Below, piece after piece: positions 27,972-37,249 of a DNA stretch of 64,000 bases. The notes beneath the pieces are model-generated. The model made no database searches and was not told the origin of the DNA. It saw nothing but the letters and a program-made list of their open reading frames with translations. Each line of letters starts with the position of its first letter. Position 1 is the first letter of the stretch. This DNA is from Frondihabitans sucicola. Its GTDB lineage: Bacteria > Actinomycetota > Actinomycetes > Actinomycetales > Microbacteriaceae. Position numbers and translations under genes: made by a program. The stretch covers positions 3,477,042 to 3,541,041 of the forward strand of contig NZ_AP027732.1 of the NCBI RefSeq assembly GCF_030296615.1, written 5' to 3'.

Positions 27972-28832
27972 CTAGGCCAGGAGACCCCGGAGGTACTCGC
28001 CGTAGCCGCTCTTGACGAGCGGCGCGGCGAGCGCGGCCAGCCGGGCGTCGTCGATCCAGCCGCGGCGCCAGGCGATCTCCTCCACGCAGCCGACCTTGAA
28101 GCCCTGCCGGTGCTCGATCACCCGGACGTACTCGGACGCCTGCATCATCGATTCGTGCGTGCCGGTGTCGAGCCAGGCGGTTCCCCGCTCGAGGACCTGC
28201 ACCTGGAGTTTGCCCTCCGAGAGATACCGCTCGTTGATGGCGGTGATCTCGAGCTCTCCGCGCGGGCTCGGCTCGATGTTCTTGGCGATCTCGACGACCC
28301 GGTTGTCGTAGAAGTAGAGGCCGGGCACCACGTAGTTGCTCTTGGGGTGCTCGGGCTTCTCTTCGATCGAGACGGCCTTGAAGTCGTCGTCGAACTCGAC
28401 GACGCCGTACCGCCGCGGATCGGCCACGTGGTACGCGAAGATCACGCCGCCGTCGGGGTCGGTGTTCGCCCGCAGATTCGTTCCGAGGCCGACGCCGTGG
28501 AAGATGTTGTCGCCGAGTACCAGGGCGACCTTCTCGTCGCCGATGAACTCCTCGCCGATGATGAACGCCTGCGCGAGGCCGTCCGGCGACGGCTGGACCG
28601 CGTAGGAGAGCTCGACGCCGAGATCGCTTCCGTCGCCGAGGAGGCGACGGAACGACGGCTCGTCTTCGGGAGTCGTGATGATCAGGATCTCCCGGATGCC
28701 GGCCGACATCAGCGTCGAGAGGGGGTAGTAGACCATCGGCTTGTCGTAGATCGGCATCAGCTGCTTCGAGATGCCCTTGGTGATGGGGTAGAGCCGGGTG
28801 CCGGAGCCGCCGGCCAGGATGATCCCGCGCAT
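27972..28832 (-). CDS. rmlA: Glucose-1-phosphate thymidylyltransferase
   Basis: Makes dTDP-glucose from dTTP and glucose-1-phosphate, the first step to dTDP-L-rhamnose. The 286-residue protein opens [18 protein letters not shown] (nucleotide-binding loop), followed by [21 protein letters not shown] (metal Asp), [11 protein letters not shown] and [10 protein letters not shown]. Length and motifs are standard for RmlA. It lies three bases downstream of rmlC on the minus strand, so the two form one transcript. rmlB is 35 kb away at 63339 and rmlD is not in the window. Confidence 0.97.
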   Translation of the reverse strand: MRGIILAGGSGTRLYPITKGISKQLMPIYDKPMVYYPLSTLMSAGIREILIITTPEDEPSFRRLLGDGSDLGVELSYAVQPSPDGLAQAFIIGEEFIGDEKVALVLGDNIFHGVGLGTNLRANTDPDGGVIFAYHVADPRRYGVVEFDDDFKAVSIEEKPEHPKSNYVVPGLYFYDNRVVEIAKNIEPSPRGELEITAINERYLSEGKLQVQVLERGTAWLDTGTHESMMQASEYVRVIEHRQGFKVGCVEEIAWRRGWIDDARLAALAAPLVKSGYGEYLRGLLA

Positions 28833-28835
28833 GGT

Positions 28836-29453
28836 CTAGACCTCCGCCCGCTGCGTGCGCAGCGATTCGTAGTAGGCGAGGCACTCGTCGTAGGAGGGCA
28901 GCAGGCCCTGCTCCGCAGCCTCGGCCAGGGTCGGGGCGGCGACGTCTTTCGGCGAGAGGAGCGGCTCTCCGAGGTCGGACGGGAAGACCAGGCCGATCTC
29001 GGGGTCGGTGACGCTGAGCCCCTTCTCGCGCTCCGGGTTGAACACCTCGGAGACGAGGTAGTTGACCGTGGCGCCCTCGGTCAGGGCGACGATCGCGTGG
29101 CCGAGCCCCTCCGACAGGTAGACCGCCCGGCGGTCCACGTCGTCGATCAGGACGCTGTCCCATTGGCCGAAGGTGGGCGAGCCGGTGCGGATGTCGATCA
29201 CGAAGTCGATGAAGGCTCCTCGGGGAGCGGAGACGTACTTGGCCTGGCTCGGCGGGACGAGCGCGTAGTGGATGCCCCGCGCGACACCGCGCACCGACAC
29301 CGACGTGTTCGTCTGCTTGAGCGTGAGAGGGTGGCCGACCGTCTCTTCGAGGGTCTCGTAGCGGTACTGCTCGAAGAAGACACCTCTGTCGTCGCCGTGC
29401 TGCTTCGGCGTGAACTCCCACGCCCCCGGGATCGTCAATTCGCGAATCTGCAC
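28836..29453 (-). CDS. rmlC: dTDP-4-dehydrorhamnose 3,5-epimerase
   Basis: Epimerises dTDP-4-keto-6-deoxyglucose at C3 and C5. The 205-residue cupin starts MQIRELTIPGAWEFTPKQHG and shows DRGVFFEQY, TNTSVSVRGVARGIHYA (catalytic His), PPSQAKYVSA, SPTFGQWDSVLIDD and NPEREKGLSVTDPEIGLVFP. The pattern follows actinobacterial RmlC closely. It is the first gene of the rmlC-rmlA pair and is divergent from the WsaF-type rhamnosyltransferase 96 bp away, which links donor synthesis and use. Confidence 0.96.
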   Translation of the reverse strand: MQIRELTIPGAWEFTPKQHGDDRGVFFEQYRYETLEETVGHPLTLKQTNTSVSVRGVARGIHYALVPPSQAKYVSAPRGAFIDFVIDIRTGSPTFGQWDSVLIDDVDRRAVYLSEGLGHAIVALTEGATVNYLVSEVFNPEREKGLSVTDPEIGLVFPSDLGEPLLSPKDVAAPTLAEAAEQGLLPSYDECLAYYESLRTQRAEV

Positions 29454-29549
29454 CCGCTGAGCCTAGCAAGGGGCCGCGCTAGGCTCGAAGGGAGCCGAAT
29501 GCGGCCGTCGGGGCGGTAGTGCCCTGCTGATCCCGGAGCAGTTTCCTTC

Positions 29550-30868
29550 ATGAACACCACCAAGATCCGCCGCCTTCTGGCGGACCTCGTCCGCGTCAAC
29601 GCCCGTTACGCGCGCGACGACATCTACCGGAACACGATCCGCGAGCGCCTCAACACCGTGGGGGTCGGCAGCCACAGCATCGAGGCCCGCGAGGCCAAGC
29701 AGTCGCCGCGAAGCGCCCGCCCTTTCCGGGGGCTGGTCGAGACGAGCCTCGCCCTTTCCGGCATCGGCCACTCGGGCCCCGGCCGGCACGTCAACATCGT
29801 GCTCGGCGAAGTGCGCGAGGGCGCGGCCTTCGCAGGAATCCAGACCGCCGTGTCGGTGGGGGTCTCGTTGGCCGGCGAGCTGGGCCTGCCGGTCCGGGTC
29901 GTCATGGTGTCGTGGACGACGCCCGGCAACTCGTCGAAAGCCGCCGCCGCGGTGCTGCGCGAGCGCTTCGAGGGCGTGACCTTCGAGGTCGTCGCCCGCG
30001 AGGAGATCCTGCGCACCACGTTCGGCGAGCGCGACGTCTGGCTCGCGACGCACTGGAAGACGGCTCACGCCATCGACGTCGCCGCGACCGCGGGTGTGAT
30101 CGACCGCTCCCGGGTCGCTTACCTCGTCCAAGACTACGAGCCCGGGTTCAGCCCCTGGTCGACCGAGTTCGCGCTCGCCAGGGCGACCTATCGGGCAGGA
30201 TTCCGCCTGCTCGTGAACTCGAAGCCGCTCCAGCAGTACCTTCTCCGCGAGGAGGGGGTCGAGGTGCCCGACGCCGCGACCTTCTCACCCCACTTCGACC
30301 TCGAGCTGCTGCGCCGCGTCGCATCCGAGCGCACGCACGACGACGTGACCCGTGTGCTGTTCTACGGCCGCCCGTCGAAACACCGCAACCTCTTCAGGAT
30401 CGGCGTCTCGGCGCTGCAGATCGCGGCCGACCGGCTCCAGGGGAGGGAATCGCACTCGAATTCGCCTCGGCGGGCGAGGTGCACCGCGACGTCGACCTCG
30501 GGCACGGGCTGAAGCTCGAGAGTGTCGGAACCCTGCCGTGGGACGCCTATTTCCGATTCATCGCCTCGCGTAACGTCGTGCTGTCGCTCCAACTGAGCCC
30601 GCATCCGAGCCACCCGCCGTTCGACGGCGCGATCTCGGGGGCTCAGGTCGTGACGAATGAGTTCGCCGGCACGCGCGCCCACCTGCACCCGAACATCGCG
30701 GCCGTGCCAGCCGACCCGGTGAGTCTGGGCGAAGCCGTCGCCGAGGCCGTCCGCCGTGCTGCCGGCGCGGGGCCGACCGGCTACCTCGACCTCGCGCCGG
30801 GCACGCTGGGCGGCTCGCTCGACGACGCCGTCGCCCATCTCGCCCACGACCTGGAGAAGGACGCATGA
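29550..30868 (+). CDS. WsaF-type rhamnosyltransferase, apparent frameshift
   Basis: A 439-residue protein after adding one G. The N-domain holds GRHVNIVLGEVREGAAFAG and VVMVSWTT; then YLVQDYEPGFSPWSTEFALA, LLVNSKPLQQYL and RVLFYGRPSKHRNLFRIG follow. These are typical of WsaF and relatives, GT-B enzymes that build poly-rhamnan chains using dTDP-L-rhamnose. The frame breaks at a run of four G (30440-30443), after DRLQG, and continues as EGIALEFASAGEVH with LSLQLSPHPSHPPFDGA. ATG 29550 is weakly supported by GGAG 12 bases upstream. It overlaps the next GT2 by 4 bp and lies opposite rmlC-rmlA. Confidence 0.85.
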
Positions 30869-32391
30869 CCGCCACTACCACCACGGGACCGGGCGTCGTG
30901 GTCGTCGTCCCGGTCTACGGCGACCTCGACTCGTTGCGCGAGTGCCTCGGGGCGCTGCTTCGACACCTCGACCTCACCCGGCACCGGATCCTGCTCGTCA
31001 ACGACTGCGGCCCGGACGCCGACGAGATCGAGAACGCACTTCTCGGCATGATCGACGGGGTGTCGGGCGTCACCTACGCCCGGAACGACGAGAACCTCGG
31101 CTTCGTCGGCACCTGCAACCGCGCGGTGAACGAACTCGACACGTCCGACCGCGACGTGCTCCTGCTCAACAGCGACACGGTGCCGACTCCGGGCTTCGTC
31201 GACGAGATGCTCGAGGTGCTCTACGCGCAGGACGACATCGGCGTCGTCACGGCGCGCAGCAACAACGCCACGATCGCGAGCTTCCCGTTCCGTCTCAGCG
31301 CCGGGGGCGATCGCACGTTCGAGCGCACGACCGAGGTGTTCGAGGCGCTCTCCGGCCGGCTCCCCCGCTGGTACTCCCCTCCGGTCGCCATGGGCTTCTG
31401 CTTCCTGACCCGGCGTACGCTGATCCGCCGCTTCGGTCTGTTCGACGACGCCTTCGCTCCCGGCTACGGCGAAGAGAACGACTACTGCCTGCGCATCGGC
31501 AGACAGGGCTACGTCTCGACGATGGCGAACCGCGCGCTGGTCTTCCACTCGGGATCGAAGAGTTTCGTCGGCGCCCGGCGCAACACGCTTCGCACGTCCC
31601 ACCAGCGCGAGCTCGAGCGGCGCTATCCGTTCTACGGCGAGGCGGTGCAGTCGTTCCTCCGGCACGACGTCGCCCCGGCCGACCGGTTCTCCGATGTGCT
31701 CGTTCCGCGGGCCGGGTCGCGTCCGCGGATCTCACTCGATCTGCGAGACGCACCCGCCGAGGTCGTGGCGACAGCCGTCCCGAGCTTCCTCGCCGCGTTC
31801 CCCGGATCGTCCTGGACGCGCGAGGTCGTGGTCGACGCTGACGTGGTCGACTCGGCCGTGGTCGACTCGGCCGTGGTCGACGATGCAGTGCCCGCCGACG
31901 ACACCTCCGTGGCGACCACCACGAACGACGACGACATCGTCACGGCGACGATCCTGGTCGACGGCTTCACGACCCCGCGCGCCCTGGTGAGAGCCCACCG
32001 ACGCTCGTCGGTGCTGGTGTCGCTTGCTCCAGATCCTCGGCCGTCGGCCTCGGCACCCTGGACCGACGCCGCCTTCCGGGCCCGCGCCCGAGACGTGGCG
32101 ACCACCCTCGATCGTCACAGCGCCGTCAGCATCGACGGCGACTGGGCGAGCGCCGCGCTCTCGCTCACGGACGCGCTGGCCGAGCCCGTCGGCGCCCGGG
32201 TCGATGCTCTCGACGCTCGCTGGGCCGACCTCCACCTGGCCGACGTGACCCTCGACGCGGCCGGCCCCGAGTCGGGTGCCGAGGTGGAGCGCCTGCGCAC
32301 CGAGATCGCCGATCTCCGGGCCAGCCGCACCTTCCGCACCGGCGAGAAGATCGCGCGTCTCGCCCCTCGCCTGCCCGGACGCCGCAAGTGA
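30865..32391 (+). CDS. GT2 glycosyltransferase, rhamnan-type, with C-terminal helical tail
   Basis: A 508-residue protein. Residues 10-260 are a GT-A domain with VVVVPVYGDLDSL, NDCGPDADEI, ENLGFVGTCNRAV, LLLNSDTVP (DxD equivalent), PVAMGFCFLTRR and GYGEENDYCLRIG. The middle contains a 5-residue repeat VVDSA from a tandem 15-bp repeat near 31851. The C-terminal end is a short coiled coil with ASRTFRTGEKIARL, related to the SWRITRP motif. It is fused by overlaps to both neighbours and is a paralog of the enzyme at 59164-60660, which has the same GFCFLIRR and GEEND blocks. It probably extends a deoxysugar chain. Confidence 0.86.
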   Translation: MTATTTTGPGVVVVVPVYGDLDSLRECLGALLRHLDLTRHRILLVNDCGPDADEIENALLGMIDGVSGVTYARNDENLGFVGTCNRAVNELDTSDRDVLLLNSDTVPTPGFVDEMLEVLYAQDDIGVVTARSNNATIASFPFRLSAGGDRTFERTTEVFEALSGRLPRWYSPPVAMGFCFLTRRTLIRRFGLFDDAFAPGYGEENDYCLRIGRQGYVSTMANRALVFHSGSKSFVGARRNTLRTSHQRELERRYPFYGEAVQSFLRHDVAPADRFSDVLVPRAGSRPRISLDLRDAPAEVVATAVPSFLAAFPGSSWTREVVVDADVVDSAVVDSAVVDDAVPADDTSVATTTNDDDIVTATILVDGFTTPRALVRAHRRSSVLVSLAPDPRPSASAPWTDAAFRARARDVATTLDRHSAVSIDGDWASAALSLTDALAEPVGARVDALDARWADLHLADVTLDAAGPESGAEVERLRTEIADLRASRTFRTGEKIARLAPRLPGRRK

Positions 32392-35015
32392 CCGACGACC
32401 GGAGTCGCCGCCCCGGCTCTGCCCTGCGCGCCGTCGCCAAGCGATTCCGCCCTGCGCCCGCCCCGCTGACCGTCAACGACCGGCTGCTGCGCTGGGCGAG
32501 GCGGATCGGCGAATTCGGCGTCCTCGACCGCGAGTACTTCGAGATCCTGGTCGGTCGCACGTTCGCTTCCGACGCGGAGGCGATCGAGTTCTACGTGCTC
32601 AACGACGGCAGCCGTGGCCTCTCCCTGTCTCCCCTGATCGAACCGGAGTGGCTCCACGACCGGCAGCCCGACGAGCGCATGAGCTGGTACGACTTCCTCC
32701 ACCAGGAGTCGGGCGACCTCGTCGCCACGTCGCCGGTGTTCGACTCGGCCGTCTACGCCGCGTCCGTCGACTCGTCGTCCCGTCCCTCCACGCCGCTCGA
32801 CGCTCTCCGACACTTCCTCGCGCACGCGACCGCCGCGACGCCGATGCCCGTGCCCGAGAGCCGGCCCGGCCCGGCTCCCACCTGGGCCGACCAGCGCGCC
32901 CGCGCCCTCGACACGGCCCGCCGCTTCGCCGCCGCCCAGCGTCGCACCCGGCGCCGCTACCGGAAAACATGGGGCGGCCCCGACCTCGAGCAGGCCAGAG
33001 AGACGTACTCCGCAGGCCTGGCGCGGCTCGACGCCGAGAAGCCCGTGGTCTCTATCATCCTTCCGACCCACGACCGGGCCGGCAGGCTCGAGCAGGCGAT
33101 CGCCTCCGTCGTCGCTCAGACCTACACGGCGTGGCAGTTGATCGTCGTCGACGACGGCTCCACCGACGACACGCCAGAAGTCCTCGCGCGATTGACGGCG
33201 TCCGAGCCGCGAATCACGAGCATCGCGCAGGATCCCGCCGGGGCCGCTGCGGCGCGCAACACCGGTCTGGCGAATGTCACGGGGTCGTACATCGCCTTCC
33301 TCGACTCCGACAACACCTGGCGCCCCAGCCACCTCGAGATCGCCGTCGCCGCCCTCCTGCAGGGCGACTCCCCCGCCGTGTACACGGGGCTGCGCATGGT
33401 CGGCCTGAACAACACCGCCGACGCCGCGGCGGAGTCGCAGGAGACCTTCCGTGGCGAACCCGGCACTCTCGACGATCTCCTCGCCGGAAACTTCATCGAC
33501 CTCAACGCGCTGGTCGTCTCGGCGGTCGCCGTCGCCGACATCGCCCCGTTCGACACGAGCCTGAAACGCTGGATCGACTACGAGTTCGTCCTGCGGCTGG
33601 CGTCGCGCAGCGGAGTGCCGGCCTACGTCGACCACCTCTCGGTCGACTACGACAACACGTTCGACCCGCAGCGGCTCTCGTCGCGCGAGGGCGCTTCCTG
33701 GCAGGAGGTCGCCGTCGCCCGGCAGCTGATCGACTGGGAGGGCCTGGAGTCGTCGGCAGCGGCGCGCCGCGCAGACCTGGTCTCCGTGGTCATGCCGGTC
33801 TACCGCGAGTGGCGAATGACCCTCCGGGCCATCGAGGCCGTCCTGGCGTCCGCGGCGAGCGGCCCGGACGTCGAGGTGGTCGTCGTCGACAACGCTTCGC
33901 AGCGGAGCGTCTCGGCGATTCTCACCGCCTGGTTCGGCGACGAAGCGCGCGTGCGGGTCCTCCGACAAGACCGAAACCTGAACTTCGCCCTGGGCAGCGA
34001 CGTCGGACTCGCCGCCACCACCGGCTCCGTCGTCGTCATGCTCAACAACGACACCGAGGTGCAGGCGGGATGGCTCGCTCCGCTGCTGCGCGAGCTGGAC
34101 GATCCTGACTGCCTCGGGGCGCAGCCCCTGCTCCTCTACCCCGAGGGCACCGTGCAGGCCGCCGGCACCGTGTTCGGTGGCGACAAGGTTCTGCCGTGGC
34201 ACTTCCTCGCCGGGCACCCCCGCGCCGACGTCGACCGGGCGGCCCAGACGGCCTTCTCAGCCATCACCGCGGCCGCCGCAGCCTTCCGGGCGGCCGACCT
34301 GATCCGCTGGCGCGGATTCGACCCGGTGTTCGCCAACGGCCTCGAAGACGTCGACCTCTGCCTCCGCGCCCTGGCGTCCGCCGAGTCCGGCGAAGCGCAC
34401 TTCGCGGTCGCGCTCGACTCCGTCGTGATCCATCACGAGAGCAAGTCGCCGGGACGGGACGACGCCAGGATCACGAATCGCAGGATCTTCGACGAACGCT
34501 GGCAGGGCAGCTATCCGGCTTCCGAACCGGGGCGCTACTCGGCAGCCGGCTTCGTGTTCGCCGGGGTCTCGGCAGGTGAGCCCAAAGGACACGACGTCAT
34601 GGTGCGGTCGTCGCAGCCCGTCGTGCTCCGGCCGGATCGGGTCGTCGCAGACGGTCCGTGGGCGGGGCGCCCGTCGCTGCGGTGGGCCCTCAAGGTGTCG
34701 CCCGGACTCCGAGAGAGGGCCGGCGAACTCGCCGCCTCGCTGAGAAAACGGGGCCAGGAGGTCGTGCTGGACGAGCCGGACGCGTTCTACCGGTCGTCCT
34801 GCTCCCTGGACGACGTGGCCGTGGCGCTGATCGACGCCGACCGGTTCGTACCGCAGCCAGGGGCCGTGAACGTGCTCTGGGATCCGGCCGGGGTCGCCGA
34901 CCCGCTCGCGACGGCGGCGTTCGCGCTGCACGCGGGCCCCGGAGGGATCGTCCGAGCTCCGTCGACCCCCTCCGACGTCGAGGCGCTCGTGCTCGAGGCG
35001 CTGGCGAAGCGGTGA
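32388..35015 (+). CDS. Bifunctional GT2-GT2 glycosyltransferase
   Basis: An 875-residue protein with four parts. The N-terminal 215 residues hold DREYFEILVGRTF and a helical Arg-rich stretch, a region often found ahead of GTs in surface loci. The first GT-A domain (about 220-440) shows SIILPTHDRAGRL, VVDDGSTDDTPE and LDSDNTWRP. The second (about 465-705) shows VSVVMPVYREWR, VVDNASQRS, NLNFALGSDVG, LNNDTEVQ and LEDVDLCLRAL. A C-terminal region of about 160 residues without motif closes it. Two GT2 sites in one chain suggest addition of alternating linkages. The GTG overlaps the preceding stop by 4 bp and a GT4 follows with the same overlap. Confidence 0.86.
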   Translation: MTDDRSRRPGSALRAVAKRFRPAPAPLTVNDRLLRWARRIGEFGVLDREYFEILVGRTFASDAEAIEFYVLNDGSRGLSLSPLIEPEWLHDRQPDERMSWYDFLHQESGDLVATSPVFDSAVYAASVDSSSRPSTPLDALRHFLAHATAATPMPVPESRPGPAPTWADQRARALDTARRFAAAQRRTRRRYRKTWGGPDLEQARETYSAGLARLDAEKPVVSIILPTHDRAGRLEQAIASVVAQTYTAWQLIVVDDGSTDDTPEVLARLTASEPRITSIAQDPAGAAAARNTGLANVTGSYIAFLDSDNTWRPSHLEIAVAALLQGDSPAVYTGLRMVGLNNTADAAAESQETFRGEPGTLDDLLAGNFIDLNALVVSAVAVADIAPFDTSLKRWIDYEFVLRLASRSGVPAYVDHLSVDYDNTFDPQRLSSREGASWQEVAVARQLIDWEGLESSAAARRADLVSVVMPVYREWRMTLRAIEAVLASAASGPDVEVVVVDNASQRSVSAILTAWFGDEARVRVLRQDRNLNFALGSDVGLAATTGSVVVMLNNDTEVQAGWLAPLLRELDDPDCLGAQPLLLYPEGTVQAAGTVFGGDKVLPWHFLAGHPRADVDRAAQTAFSAITAAAAAFRAADLIRWRGFDPVFANGLEDVDLCLRALASAESGEAHFAVALDSVVIHHESKSPGRDDARITNRRIFDERWQGSYPASEPGRYSAAGFVFAGVSAGEPKGHDVMVRSSQPVVLRPDRVVADGPWAGRPSLRWALKVSPGLRERAGELAASLRKRGQEVVLDEPDAFYRSSCSLDDVAVALIDADRFVPQPGAVNVLWDPAGVADPLATAAFALHAGPGGIVRAPSTPSDVEALVLEALAKR

Positions 35016-36070
35016 AGGTCCGCGCCCGCGTCGGGGTGTTCCCCGCCTACGACGACAACCCGTACATCACTCTCCTGACTCTCGCCGCGCGGGCCCGAGG
35101 CTACGAGTTCGTCGAGTCGACGTCGCTCGAGGGCCTCGAACGCACGGCGGCGCAGCTCGGATCAGGAGACGCGCTGCATCTCCACTGGACGGCGCCGATC
35201 GTCCAGCGCGCCTCCTCCGCGGACGAGGCCGCCACGCGCGCCGCGCGCTTCCGGACCGCGGTCGACGGGGCGGCATCCCGCGGCGCACGAGTGCTGTGGA
35301 CGCTCCACAACGTGGTGCCGCACGACGTGCGGCACGAGGCGATCGAGCTCGAGCTCTGCCGCTACCTCGCCGAGCGGGCCGACGTCATCCACACCATGAC
35401 CGACGACGTGGCCGAGGTCGCGGCGCCGTTCTACGCCCTCGACGCCCGGAAGATCGTCGTGATCCCGCACCCCAGCTACCAGGGCGTGTACCCGTCCCAG
35501 GTCGATCGCGGCGACGCCCGGAGTCGCTTCGGCCTCGCGGAGGGCGAGCACGCGATCCTGTTCTTCGGGCAACTGCGGCCCTACAAGGGGCTCGACGCTC
35601 TGCTGTCGGCCGTCGCCCTGGCTTCTCCGCGGCCGCCGGTCCTGCTGCTGGCCGGCCGCGCCGGTGACGACGACCGGGCGGCCATCGAGGCGCTGCTGCC
35701 AGACGGGGTCCGGGTGATCACGCACTACGAGCACGTGGACGACGCCGACGTGCAGCGGTGGTTCCGCGCGGCCGACGTCGCCGTGCTGCCGTACCGCCGG
35801 GTTCTGAACTCGGGCACGCTCCACCTGGCGGCGACGTTCGGGTTGCCGGTCGTGCTGCCCGACGAGGTCCATCTGCGGCGTGCCTTCGGTGGCGAGGAAT
35901 GGATCGCGTGGTTCGATCCGGCGCGGCCGGTCGAGAGTCTCGCCGACCTACTCGGCTCTCCGACGACGTTCGAGCTTCCCCGAGAGGCCGCTGCGGCATT
36001 CTCGCACCGCCTGGCGCCGTACGCGCTCTCCGAGCGCTACGCGGATCTGCTCGACGCGCGTCTCGGTTGA
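35012..36070 (+). CDS. GT4 glycosyltransferase
   Basis: A 352-residue GT-B protein. GTG 35012 overlaps the previous stop (GTGA) and begins KVRARVGVFPAYDDNPYI. Later come LHLHWTAPIVQ, LWTLHNVVPHD, VIPHPSYQGVYP, ILFFGQLRPYKGLDALL and VLPYRRVLNSGTLHLA, in the position of the usual EGFGLP motif. Here the acidic residue is less clear, as in the GumH-like and AceA-like transferases that use the ...Y..SG.L.LA pattern. It is the last gene of the block begun by the WsaF-type gene; a cluster of hairpins follows. The donor is unknown. Confidence 0.83.
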   Translation: MKVRARVGVFPAYDDNPYITLLTLAARARGYEFVESTSLEGLERTAAQLGSGDALHLHWTAPIVQRASSADEAATRAARFRTAVDGAASRGARVLWTLHNVVPHDVRHEAIELELCRYLAERADVIHTMTDDVAEVAAPFYALDARKIVVIPHPSYQGVYPSQVDRGDARSRFGLAEGEHAILFFGQLRPYKGLDALLSAVALASPRPPVLLLAGRAGDDDRAAIEALLPDGVRVITHYEHVDDADVQRWFRAADVAVLPYRRVLNSGTLHLAATFGLPVVLPDEVHLRRAFGGEEWIAWFDPARPVESLADLLGSPTTFELPREAAAAFSHRLAPYALSERYADLLDARLG

Positions 36071-36138
36071 CGCGTCGGTCGGTACCGCGCCGCGGCTGAC
36101 GTAGCGCGTCTCGTCTCGGCCCGACGAGGTGCCGGCCG

Positions 36139-36232
36139 CGGACGCGAGAAACCCGCCGCACGCGGGGCGTGTGGCGGGTCCCATCCGGACGCGAGAAACC
36201 CGCCGCACGCGGGGCGTGTGGCGGGTCCCATC
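36139..36232. repeat. Perfect 47-bp tandem duplication, each copy carrying a hairpin
   Basis: Units 36139-36185 and 36186-36232 are identical. In each, ACCCGCCGCACGC pairs with GCGTGTGGCGGGT across a GGG loop (36151-36179 and 36198-36226), giving a 13-bp stem with one G-U pair in RNA. They lie just after the last gene of a long plus-strand run and ahead of a still stronger hairpin. They probably act as transcription barriers in both directions or stabilise the mRNA end. The perfect identity suggests a recent duplication. Confidence 0.85.
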
Positions 36233-36268
36233 GGGTTGCCCGGAGCCGTCCAAAACCCCGGACACGAA

Positions 36269-36305
36269 CCGGGAGGGCCCACGCTTTCAGCGTGGGCCCT
36301 CCCGG
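36269..36305. terminator. Strong bidirectional terminator hairpin
   Basis: A perfect 17-bp inverted repeat, CCGGGAGGGCCCACGCT with its complement, is separated by TTC. It lies between the convergent GT4 gene (ends 36070) and the secreted-protein gene (ends 36323 on the minus strand). No U-tract follows, which is usual for actinobacterial terminators. It can serve both strands. Confidence 0.85.
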
Positions 36306-36322
36306 CCGCTTCGGGGCGAGGG

Positions 36323-36997
36323 TTACTGCGCGATCTGGGCGGTGATGGTGGCGGTTCCGACGAGGAGGCCGGCCTTGACGGCGTCGGTCTTGAACGTGGA
36401 GTTCAGCAGCTTCGCGGCGTCGGGGGACACGTGCACGGTGGTCCCGGTCAGGATCGCGTCGTTGCCCTGGACCTGGAGGGGCTTCAGGGTGCCGCCGTGG
36501 AGGGAGAACAGGTACGCCTGCGTGACGGCGACCTTCCCGTTGACGAGCACGTCACCGTAGAGCTTCGAGTTGCCCGGGTTCACGGTGAAGTTCGCCAGGG
36601 TGACCTTCGTGGAACCCGCGGTCAGGTTCAGGCCCGACCCGTCGTGCTCGAGGATGCCCTGGACGTAGGGGCGGTAGTCGCCCTTCGGGGACCAGTACGC
36701 GACCGAGCCGCCCGTGATCGGGAACTTGATGGTGCCGTCGGTCAGGGTCGCGGTGCCGTCGACCGACGGGGTCAGCCCGAGGCTCTTCAACGCGGCGAGG
36801 AAGTTGCTGTCGAGAGCGACGCCCGTGTTGCCGCCGAAGATCTCGGGGACCGCGGCGACGGGGGCGGGGATCTTCGCCGACGACGCGGCGAGGTGCACGG
36901 ACGGGGCCGCGGTCGCGGCTGTCCCGATCCCGGCGGCTCCCGCGATGAGAAGTCCCGCGGCGGCGAAGCTGATTCCGGCTTTGGAGATGGTGCGCAT
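36323..36997 (-). CDS. Secreted protein of unknown function, divergent from ECF sigma factor
   Basis: A 224-residue protein starting at ATG 36997 with AAAGGA upstream. It has a signal peptide (MRTISKAGISFAAAGLLIAG, cleavage near ATAAPS), and a beta-rich domain follows with DGTIKFPITGGSVAYW, YVQGILEHDGSGLNL and VTLANFTVNPGNSKLYGDV. This order (a FPITGG-like strand, G-x-hydrophobic-x-H, then NFTV and L-x-G-D-V) vaguely resembles HtaA-like haem-binding beta domains and related surface proteins, but I would not assign haem binding. No membrane anchor or sortase signal is present. Its start faces the sigma factor gene across 252 bp, so it is a plausible target of that factor, as the MPT70/83 proteins are for mycobacterial SigK. 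Confidence 0.78.
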   Translation of the reverse strand: MRTISKAGISFAAAGLLIAGAAGIGTAATAAPSVHLAASSAKIPAPVAAVPEIFGGNTGVALDSNFLAALKSLGLTPSVDGTATLTDGTIKFPITGGSVAYWSPKGDYRPYVQGILEHDGSGLNLTAGSTKVTLANFTVNPGNSKLYGDVLVNGKVAVTQAYLFSLHGGTLKPLQVQGNDAILTGTTVHVSPDAAKLLNSTFKTDAVKAGLLVGTATITAQIAQ

Positions 36998-37249
36998 GAT
37001 CTGTTCCTTTGATGGACGATTGGTGAACGTTCCAGACACGTCCGGTGGGCCTTTGCCCGATGCACTGTGTTCGCCACCACCCCCAGAACGATTGGAACGG
37101 ACTCTCTTCGTTACCCTTCCGTGACCCGGGGCCCTTTTCTCCCACCGGCGCGTACAGTCCACCTGACGGACGCAAGTCCACCCGACGGGCGAATCTCCGC
37201 CGCTCGTTTCCCCTTCCGGCCCAGACCCTGCCGACGACGACAGGATCAC

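Noticed and set aside
36139..36232. CRISPR-like repeat
   Set aside because: Only two adjacent copies with no spacer between them, and each unit is itself a hairpin. No cas gene is present.
36323..36997. Fasciclin-domain protein like MPT70/83
   Set aside because: Position and signal peptide are similar, but the FAS1 H-box and the two conserved FAS1 motifs are absent.
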